A stretch of DNA of 64,000 bases from Sporomusa acidovorans (lineage in GTDB: Bacteria > Bacillota > Negativicutes > Sporomusales > Sporomusaceae). Within the stretch, counting starts at the first letter, position 1, and each line of letters opens with the position of its first letter. The stretch lies in assembly GCF_002257695.2 (NCBI RefSeq), contig NZ_CP155571.1, one strand, 5' to 3'. Below the pieces are notes generated by a model that worked only from the letters and a program-made list of their open reading frames with translations, searched no databases and was not told where the DNA came from. Of this stretch, positions 53,946-61,148 are shown in pieces. Made by a program: the position numbers and the translations under genes.

Positions 53946-54488
53946 ATGGAATCCGAAAAACTCGAAAAAAATTGGTATGTTATCCATACATATTCCGGTT
54001 ACGAAAACAAGGTAAAAGCCAATCTGGAAAAAAAAGTTCATTCCATGGGAATGGAAGATGAGGTTTTCCGGGTACTTGTGCCGATGGAAGATGAAGTGGA
54101 AATAAAAGATGGCAAGAAAAAAATTGCCAAGAAAAAAGTTTTCCCCGGATATGTTTTGGTAGAAATGATTGTTACTGACCGTTCTTGGTATGTTGTCCGT
54201 AACACTCCGGGCGTAACTGGTTTTGTCGGGTCGGGAACCAAGCCTATTCCACTGAGTGAAAGTGAAGTAAAACACATCCTCAAGTCAATGGGTATAGAAG
54301 ATGCGAAGCCTAAGATTGATATTGATTTAGGCCAGTTGGTTCGTATCACTTCAGGTGCTTTCGAGAATTGGACAGCCACTGTAACTGATATTAATCCCGA
54401 TCGTGGCAAGATTAAGGTGCTTGTCAATATGTTTGGACGCGAAACACCAGTAGAGCTTGATTTTACGCAAATTGTAAAAGTTGATTAA
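53946..54488 (+). CDS. nusG: Transcription termination/antitermination factor NusG
   Basis: Binds RNA polymerase clamp; 180 aa. NGN domain (about 7-115) starting NWYVIHTYSGYENKV, with FPGYVLVEM, and a C-terminal KOW domain (LGQLVRITSGAFENWTATVTDINPDRGKIKVLVNMFGRETPVELDF). ATG 53946 is preferred to TTG 53940. A hairpin GGGGCG-CAT-CGCCCC (53925-53939) overlaps the G-rich ribosome site, which could limit translation. Upstream of rplK. Confidence 0.95.
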   Translation: MESEKLEKNWYVIHTYSGYENKVKANLEKKVHSMGMEDEVFRVLVPMEDEVEIKDGKKKIAKKKVFPGYVLVEMIVTDRSWYVVRNTPGVTGFVGSGTKPIPLSESEVKHILKSMGIEDAKPKIDIDLGQLVRITSGAFENWTATVTDINPDRGKIKVLVNMFGRETPVELDFTQIVKVD

Positions 54489-54503
54489 GGAGGTGTAATA
54501 TAA

Positions 54504-54929
54504 ATGGCTAAGAAAGTTGTAAAACTTGTCAAACTGCAAGTGCCAGCTGGTAAAGCTACTCCGGCTCCTCCCGTAGGCCCGGCGCTAGGTCAGGCTGGTG
54601 TCAATATCATGGCTTTTGTTAAGGAGTTTAACGAAAGAACGGCCAAACAAGCCGGTCTTATTATTCCGGTGGAAATTACGGTATTTGAAGATAGATCATT
54701 TACCTTTGTTACCAAAACTCCTCCGGCCGCAATTCTTCTTAAAAAGGCTGCCGGTATTGAAACTGCTTCCGGTGAACCCAACAAAAAGAAAGTTGCCAAG
54801 GTAAAACGCGATAAAGTTAAGGAAATTGCCGAATCCAAAATGCAGGATTTAAACGCCGCCAGCGTAGAAGCCGCTATGCGGATGATTGAGGGTACGGCCC
54901 GCAGCATGGGTATTGAGATTGTAGACTAA
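54504..54929 (+). CDS. rplK: Ribosomal protein L11
   Basis: 141 aa, stalk-base protein binding 23S domain II. LQVPAGKATPAPPVGPALGQAGVNIM at the N terminus with the Pro-rich linker, and a C-terminal RNA-binding domain. AAGGAGGTG before the ATG. Confidence 0.96.
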   Translation: MAKKVVKLVKLQVPAGKATPAPPVGPALGQAGVNIMAFVKEFNERTAKQAGLIIPVEITVFEDRSFTFVTKTPPAAILLKKAAGIETASGEPNKKKVAKVKRDKVKEIAESKMQDLNAASVEAAMRMIEGTARSMGIEIVD

Positions 54930-54994
54930 TTTTGTCACAATCTTGCGTGGGAGGACTAATTACTTCCGTTATTACCACAAAGGAGGATAACTGT

Positions 54995-55699
54995 ATGCCG
55001 AAACATGGAAAAAAATATGTGGAAGCCGCTAAGCTTATTGACGCTGATAAGCTATATGATCCAGAAGAAGCGGTTGAGCTAATTAAGAAAACTGCTAACG
55101 CTAAATTTGATCAAACGGTAGAGATTGCCGTTAAATTGGGTGTTGACCCGAAACATGCCGATCAGCAAGTACGTGGTGCTGTTGTACTTCCTTACGGCAC
55201 TGGTAAGACCAAACGAGTTTTGGTTTTTGCTAAAGGTGAAAAAGCCAAAGAAGCGGAAGCCGCAGGCGCTGATTTTGTAGGTGCCGAAGATATGGTGGGA
55301 AAAATCCAGGGTGGCTGGGCTGATTTTGATGTAGCAGTTGCCACGCCGGATATGATGGGGATGGTAGGCCGCCTTGGTAAAATCCTTGGCCCTAAAGGCT
55401 TAATGCCTAACCCTAAAGTTGGTACTGTTACTCTTGATGTAACACGGGCTATTAATGAAATTAAAGCCGGTAAGATTGAATACCGTACTGATAAAGCAGG
55501 CAACATTCATGCACCTATTGGTAAGGTATCTTTCGATAACGAAAAGCTGCTCAAAAACTTCCACACCCTGATTGATACATTAATTAAAGTTAAGCCCGCT
55601 GCTGCTAAAGGCCAATACATGAAGAACATCTCCTTAAGCGCAACAATGGGCCCTGGCGTTAGAATTAACCCGCTCAAAGCTCCCGGCAAAAAAGAATAA
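54995..55699 (+). CDS. rplA: Ribosomal protein L1
   Basis: 234 aa, L1-stalk protein and in many bacteria a repressor of its own mRNA. GPKGLMPNPKVGTVT around 128 and a complete two-domain fold. ATG 54995 with AAAGGAGG; upstream in-frame codons lack a ribosome site. The sequence between rplK and rplA (66 nt) may hold the L1 binding site. Confidence 0.96.
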   Translation: MPKHGKKYVEAAKLIDADKLYDPEEAVELIKKTANAKFDQTVEIAVKLGVDPKHADQQVRGAVVLPYGTGKTKRVLVFAKGEKAKEAEAAGADFVGAEDMVGKIQGGWADFDVAVATPDMMGMVGRLGKILGPKGLMPNPKVGTVTLDVTRAINEIKAGKIEYRTDKAGNIHAPIGKVSFDNEKLLKNFHTLIDTLIKVKPAAAKGQYMKNISLSATMGPGVRINPLKAPGKKE

Positions 55700-55721
55700 C
55701 ATTAATTTAGAATAATATTAT

Positions 55722-55852
55722 GAGGCTGTAGACAGTAGGTTGAAAAGTAAAAGCTTGCCTAAGCTTTCCTACCGAGGCCGGGGATTTGCAGCATGTAACT
55801 GATCTTGCTATCATGCGGCCTCCGGTGTTTACGCCGTGAGGCTGCTTTTTGA
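55722..55852 (+). promoter_or_regulatory. L10 leader with terminator
   Basis: Between rplA and rplJ. GGCTGTAGACAGTAGGT and CCTACCGAGGCCG match the ribosomal L10 leader pattern (as in Bacillus rplJL). It ends in GCGGCCTC/GAGGCTGC with an inner CGG/CCG, followed by TTTTT (55815-55850). L10-L7/L12 should bind and reduce expression. Confidence 0.85.
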
Positions 55853-55887
55853 TTTGTTTGACACTTGTTTAAGGAGGTGTAATATAA

Positions 55888-56418
55888 ATGGCTGTAACCC
55901 AAGAAAAACTGCAGACAGTTGCTGAGATTAAAGAAAAGCTTAGCGCTACCAAAGGTGCAGTTCTGACAAACTATCGTGGCTTGACAGTAGCTCAGGATAC
56001 TAAACTTCGTCGCAAACTGCGGGAAGCGGGCGTGGAATATCGTGTATTTAAGAATACAATGACCCGTATTGCTGCCAAAGAAGCTGGTATCGAGGGCCTT
56101 GATTCTTATCTTGAAGGTCCGACTGCTATTGCGATGTCCAGTACTGATCCTGTAGCTCCCGCTAAAATTATTTCTGACTTTATCAAAGAAAACAAACTGC
56201 AGGCTTTGGAAGTAAAAGCTGGTTTAGTTGAAGGTAAAGTAATCGATGTTGCAGGTGTTAAGGCGCTCTCCAGTCTGCCGCCGAAAGAAGTACTTGTTGC
56301 CCGGGTACTGGCCGGCATGCAGTCGCCGATTGCCGGTTTTGTCAACGTTCTTGCCGGAAATCTGCGCAATCTGGTCTATGCGCTTGAAGCAGTTCGTAAG
56401 CAAAAAGAATCCGCATAA
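55888..56418 (+). CDS. rplJ: Ribosomal protein L10
   Basis: 176 aa, stalk scaffold for L7/L12 dimers. N-terminal rRNA-binding domain (KGAVLTNYRGLTVAQDTKLRRKLREAGVEYRVFKNT) and C-terminal helix. AAGGAGGTG before the ATG. Confidence 0.96.
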   Translation: MAVTQEKLQTVAEIKEKLSATKGAVLTNYRGLTVAQDTKLRRKLREAGVEYRVFKNTMTRIAAKEAGIEGLDSYLEGPTAIAMSSTDPVAPAKIISDFIKENKLQALEVKAGLVEGKVIDVAGVKALSSLPPKEVLVARVLAGMQSPIAGFVNVLAGNLRNLVYALEAVRKQKESA

Positions 56419-56495
56419 GACAAGGGTACGTCCTTGCAGCAAATTTATTTCATGTATAAAAATAATTTAATGAAAGTTTATGGAGGTATTGTAAA

Positions 56496-56873
56496 ATGAC
56501 TAAAGAACAAATCATGGAAGCCATTGAGCAAATGACTGTGCTCGAACTTTCCGAGCTGGTAAAAGCCTTAGAAGAAAAATTCGGCGTATCTGCTGCTGCT
56601 CCTGTAGCCGTAGCTGCTGCTCCTGCCGTTGGTGCTGGTGGTGCTGCTGCTGCTGAAGAACAAACTGAATTTGACGTAATTCTAACTAGCGCTGGCGGTG
56701 CTAAAATCAACGTGATTAAAGTTGTCCGCGAAGTTACCGGCCTTGGCTTGAAAGAAGCTAAAGAACTGGTTGACGGTGCTCCTAAGCCTGTTAAAGAAAA
56801 AGTGGCCAAAGCTGATGCCGAGGCTATTAAAGCTAAACTTGTTGAAGCTGGCGCATCTGTCGAAGTTAAGTAA
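56496..56873 (+). CDS. rplL: Ribosomal protein L7/L12
   Basis: 125 aa. N-terminal dimerisation helices, Ala/Gly-rich hinge (about 36-54), and C-terminal factor-binding domain with KINVIKVVREVTGLGLKEAKELVDGAPK. Terminator follows. Confidence 0.97.
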   Translation: MTKEQIMEAIEQMTVLELSELVKALEEKFGVSAAAPVAVAAAPAVGAGGAAAAEEQTEFDVILTSAGGAKINVIKVVREVTGLGLKEAKELVDGAPKPVKEKVAKADAEAIKAKLVEAGASVEVK

Positions 56874-56892
56874 TATAAGCTTCCAAATAAAG

Positions 56893-56922
56893 AAGGAGCA
56901 CCTTCCATGGTGCTCCTTTTAT
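56893..56922 (+). terminator. Terminator after rplL
   Basis: 10-bp stem AAGGAGCACC/GGTGCTCCTT then TTATTTT. Confidence 0.9.
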
Positions 56923-56939
56923 TTTAAAAAATAAAAATT

Positions 56940-57308
56940 GGTTCATTTTATAATGAACCCTAATAAAAAAATATACAGAACACGATATTTTTTTTCTTGA
57001 CGAATTGAACAATATATGATACCATTATATATCGCCGTACATATTTATATTGCTATTTTTTTTGGCGGACTTTTTGCCCAAAACCTGTATAAATTATGAA
57101 ATGGCAGGAAATAGTAATATAATGGAGGATGAATCGTTTTTCATCGAAAAAAAGCAAGGTACTTAACTATGACGAAAGAGCCTTGCTTGTTTTGTATTTA
57201 TTTAATCATTCATTTACTGGCTTAGTATTTGCGGAATACCGCCAGCTTATGTGAAAGCTGCGAATGTCGCAATGTGTCAGGCAAAATGGCTAAGGGGTGA
57301 AGGGGTTA
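56940..57308. other. rpoB leader region
   Basis: Palindrome GGTTCATT-TTAT-AATGAACC (56940-56959); promoter TTGACG (56997-57002), 17 nt, TACCAT (57020-57025); hairpin AAGCAAGG (57152-57159)/CCTTGCTT (57181-57188) with following TGTTTTGT; a GATGA/TCATC hairpin at about 57127-57145. Two tiny reading frames (ATG 57122, 14 codons; ATG 57168, 18 codons) might be leader peptides. No large gene. Confidence 0.5.
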
Positions 57309-60300
57309 ATGTTTAATCCTGTTCCGGTGGGCAAAAGGTTCAGGTATAGTTATGCGAAAATTAAAGAAGTGCTGGACATGCCCAATCTTATTGAAATCCA
57401 GAAAAATTCATACAACTGGTTTCTTAAAGAAGGGTTACAGGAGATATTTCACGATATCTCTCCGATCCAGGACTTTACCGGCAACCTGATCCTATCTTTT
57501 GAGAACTTTACACTGGGCGAACCTAAATACGATGTTGAAGAGTGCAAAGAGCGGGATGTTACCTACGCCGCTCCGCTTCGTGTCAGTGTTCGGCTGTACA
57601 ACAAAGAAACACAGGAAATAAAAGAACAAGAAGTATTTATGGGCGATTTTCCGCTTATGACGGATACGGGCACCTTTATTATAAACGGTGCCGAGCGGGT
57701 TATTGTCAGTCAACTGGTGCGTTCACCTGGCGTATATTATGGTGAAACGATTGATACTACCGGCAAAAAACTTTATAATGCGACTGTAATCCCGAACCGT
57801 GGGGCATGGCTTGAGCTGGAAACTGACGCCAATGACGTCATTTCCGTGCGCGTTGACCGCACACGGAAACTGCCTGTAACGATACTGATCCGGGCCTTGG
57901 GTTTTGTATCGAATGGTGTAATTTCCGAACTCTTTAATGAGGATGTTCGTATCCGGGCAACGTTAGAAAGAGATAATACTGATTCCCGGGAAGAGGCGCT
58001 TGTTGAGATTTATAAACGGCTGCGCCCGGGCGAACCGCCAACCGTAGAAAATGCCGCTCAACTGCTTGAATCTTTATTTTTTGATCCAAAACGTTATGAC
58101 TTGGCAACTGTTGGCAGGTATAAACTTGGCAAAAAGCTGGGGTGGCGCCGCCGGTTGCTGGGAAAAATTCTTGCTCAGCCACTGGTTGATAAAGAGACCG
58201 GTGAAATTGCAGCAGAGGAAAATACCTTGCTTGATGAGGATGTTCTTGACAAGATTGCTGCTGCCAAAGTCTTTGACGGTGAAGGGATGCATGAAGCCTG
58301 GATCAAGCAAAAAGACGGAACACCGGTAAAATTGATTCTTAACTCAATCTTGCCATTTACGCATCGAACCATCACCAAGGAAGATATTATTGCTTCTATT
58401 AGTTATCTTCTAAATCTAATGGACGGTCATGGTACTACTGATGACATTGACCATCTGGGTAACCGGCGGCTGCGTTCGGTTGGAGAGCTTTTGCAGAACC
58501 AATTCCGTATCGGTTTAGCCCGCATGGAACGCGTGGTTAAAGAGCGTATGACCATCCAGGATATTGATGTGATTACGCCGCAAGCTCTCATCAATATAAG
58601 ACCAGTGGTAGCCGCCATAAAAGAATTTTTTGGATCCAGCCAGTTATCCCAATTTATGGATCAGACGAACCCGCTGGCTGAACTTACACATAAAAGGCGT
58701 CTCAGTGCTCTGGGGCCGGGCGGACTCAGCCGAGAGCGCGCCGGTTTCGAAGTGCGTGACGTTCACCATTCTCACTATGGCCGCATGTGTCCAATCGAGA
58801 CGCCGGAAGGTCCGAACATTGGTCTGATTGGTTCATTGTCGACCTATGGCCGCATCAACGAGTTTGGTTTTATTGAGACACCATACCGGAAAGTCAACAA
58901 ACATGATCGCCGGGTAACAGACGAGGTATTTTATTTAACGGCTGACGAAGAGGACGAGATGATTGTCGCTCAGGCCAATGAAGCCCTCGATGAAAATGGC
59001 TGGTTCAAGGAACCGCGTGTTACCTGCCGTTACAAGCACGAAACCTTAGTTGTTCCGGCTGAAAAAGTCGACTATATGGACGTATCCCCGAAACAGGTGG
59101 TATCAATCGCTACGGCGATGATTCCCTTCCTGGAAAACGACGATGCTAACCGGGCATTGATGGGGGCCAACATGCAGCGTCAGGCTGTGCCGCTTCTTAA
59201 AACGCAAGCGCCGCTGGTTGGTACCGGTATGGAATACAAAGCCGCACGTGATTCCGGAGTTTGTATTCTGGCGAAAAACGCGGGCGTCGTAGAAAAAGTA
59301 TCTGCTACACAAATCCAGATTCGTACCGAAACAGGTGCACTGGATACTTATAAGATGCTCAAATATCTCCGCTCAAATCAGGGAACTTGTATAAATCAAA
59401 AACCTATTGTCTATAAAGGTGAGAAAATCGTAAAAGGCCAGGTTTTGGCTGACGGCCCATCCACCGATAAAGGCGAACTGGCTTTGGGGTACAACGTACT
59501 GGTCGCTTTTATGCCTTGGGAAGGCTACAACTACGAAGACGCCATTCTTTTAAGCCAAGACTTAGTCAAGGAAGACGTCTTTACCTCCATTCATATTGAA
59601 GAATACGAATGCGATGCCCGTGATACCAAACTGGGGCCGGAGGAAATAACCCGCGATATTCCGAATGTTGCCGAAGATGTACTTAGGGACCTTGACGATC
59701 GCGGCATTATCCGCGTTGGCGCGGAAGTCCGGCCGGGTGATATTCTGGTTGGCAAGGTTACCCCAAAAGGCGAGACCGAACTGACGGCAGAAGAACGCCT
59801 GTTACGTGCTATTTTTGGTGAAAAAGCGCGTGAAGTCCGGGATACTTCTTTAAGAGTGCCGCACGGTGAGGCCGGTAAAATTGTTGACGTAAAAGTCTTT
59901 ACCCGTGAAAATGGCGACGAATTGCCGCCTGGCGTAAATCAACTAGTACGTTGCTATATTGCGCAAAAACGAAAAATCTCGGAAGGCGACAAAATGGCCG
60001 GCCGCCATGGTAACAAAGGGGTAGTTTCCCGCATCATGCCTAAGGAAGATATGCCTTTCCTGCCTGATGGCACTCCGGTTCAGATTGTATTAAACCCTCT
60101 GGGCGTACCTTCGCGTATGAATATCGGTCAGGTACTTGAGACTCACTTAGGGCGGGCCGCCGCCGCCATTGGCATGCAGGTCAGGATGGGCGATCGGACT
60201 TTGGTTGATCGACTAAAAGCCGTTAATTATAACTTTGAAAAGAATGATATGCCAGTACCGGATGTTGCCGGTATTCACCTGGCTACCCCGGTGTTCGATG

Positions 60301-61127
60301 GTGCTACCGAGAATGATGTTATTAATACGTTAAAGGTGGCTGGTTTATCCGAAGATGGCAAAACACAACTATTTGACGGCAGAACAGGTGAACCGTTTGA
60401 CAATCATGTAACTGTTGGCTATGTTTATATGCTTAAACTCGCCCATTTGGTTGACGACAAAATTCACGCCCGTTCCACTGGACCGTACTCACTTGTTACG
60501 CAGCAGCCTCTGGGTGGTAAAGCCCAGTTTGGCGGCCAGCGTTTCGGTGAAATGGAAGTTTGGGCATTGGAGGCTTATGGTGCCGCCTATACCCTGCAGG
60601 AGCTTCTGACCGTAAAATCTGACGACGTTGTTGGCCGCGTAAAAACCTATGAGGCCATAGTCAAGGGTGAAAATGTACCGGAGCCGGGTGTGCCGGAATC
60701 CTTCAAGGTATTGATTAAGGAACTCCAAAGCATTGGTCTGGATGTCAAGATATTGACGGAAGATGCTCAGGAGATTATGATTCGTGAATCAGACGAGGAT
60801 ATTAATGAGACGGCCAAAGAACTGGAACTTAATATCGGCGACGATGTGTCACAAGCCCCGGTTGAAAGGAAAAAATCCGATATTGAGGGCGATATGGTTG
60901 ACGAACTAGAAGCCAATGATGATATTGAACCTCTGGAGGAAGAACTTGATATCATTGCCGAAATTGGCGAAATGGAGCCCGATATAGGTCACAAAGCTGC
61001 TGATGATGATGACGATCTTGATTTTCCACCTCTCAAAGGTAATTCCAAAAAGCTCAAGGAAAATGCTAAAAAGTCTAATCCCCGTTCCTATCTGGATGAA
61101 ACTCTGGACGACGAGGACCTAGACTAG
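57309..61127 (+). CDS. rpoB: RNA polymerase subunit beta
   Basis: 1272 aa. Starts NPVPVGKRFRYSYAKIKEVLDMPNLIEIQK. The rifampicin-pocket region SSQLSQFMDQTNPLAELTHKRRLSALGPGG (about 441-470) and the C-terminal GGKAQFGGQRFGEMEVWALEAYGAAYTLQE are intact. After the conserved end there is an acidic tail of about 100 residues (DDDDDLDF, DEDLD). ATG 57309 with GGGG nearby; GTG 57297 is the alternative. Upstream of rpoC by 21 nt. Confidence 0.97.
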   Translation: MFNPVPVGKRFRYSYAKIKEVLDMPNLIEIQKNSYNWFLKEGLQEIFHDISPIQDFTGNLILSFENFTLGEPKYDVEECKERDVTYAAPLRVSVRLYNKETQEIKEQEVFMGDFPLMTDTGTFIINGAERVIVSQLVRSPGVYYGETIDTTGKKLYNATVIPNRGAWLELETDANDVISVRVDRTRKLPVTILIRALGFVSNGVISELFNEDVRIRATLERDNTDSREEALVEIYKRLRPGEPPTVENAAQLLESLFFDPKRYDLATVGRYKLGKKLGWRRRLLGKILAQPLVDKETGEIAAEENTLLDEDVLDKIAAAKVFDGEGMHEAWIKQKDGTPVKLILNSILPFTHRTITKEDIIASISYLLNLMDGHGTTDDIDHLGNRRLRSVGELLQNQFRIGLARMERVVKERMTIQDIDVITPQALINIRPVVAAIKEFFGSSQLSQFMDQTNPLAELTHKRRLSALGPGGLSRERAGFEVRDVHHSHYGRMCPIETPEGPNIGLIGSLSTYGRINEFGFIETPYRKVNKHDRRVTDEVFYLTADEEDEMIVAQANEALDENGWFKEPRVTCRYKHETLVVPAEKVDYMDVSPKQVVSIATAMIPFLENDDANRALMGANMQRQAVPLLKTQAPLVGTGMEYKAARDSGVCILAKNAGVVEKVSATQIQIRTETGALDTYKMLKYLRSNQGTCINQKPIVYKGEKIVKGQVLADGPSTDKGELALGYNVLVAFMPWEGYNYEDAILLSQDLVKEDVFTSIHIEEYECDARDTKLGPEEITRDIPNVAEDVLRDLDDRGIIRVGAEVRPGDILVGKVTPKGETELTAEERLLRAIFGEKAREVRDTSLRVPHGEAGKIVDVKVFTRENGDELPPGVNQLVRCYIAQKRKISEGDKMAGRHGNKGVVSRIMPKEDMPFLPDGTPVQIVLNPLGVPSRMNIGQVLETHLGRAAAAIGMQVRMGDRTLVDRLKAVNYNFEKNDMPVPDVAGIHLATPVFDGATENDVINTLKVAGLSEDGKTQLFDGRTGEPFDNHVTVGYVYMLKLAHLVDDKIHARSTGPYSLVTQQPLGGKAQFGGQRFGEMEVWALEAYGAAYTLQELLTVKSDDVVGRVKTYEAIVKGENVPEPGVPESFKVLIKELQSIGLDVKILTEDAQEIMIRESDEDINETAKELELNIGDDVSQAPVERKKSDIEGDMVDELEANDDIEPLEEELDIIAEIGEMEPDIGHKAADDDDDLDFPPLKGNSKKLKENAKKSNPRSYLDETLDDEDLD

Positions 61128-61148
61128 TTAGAAGGGAGCGATAACCCC

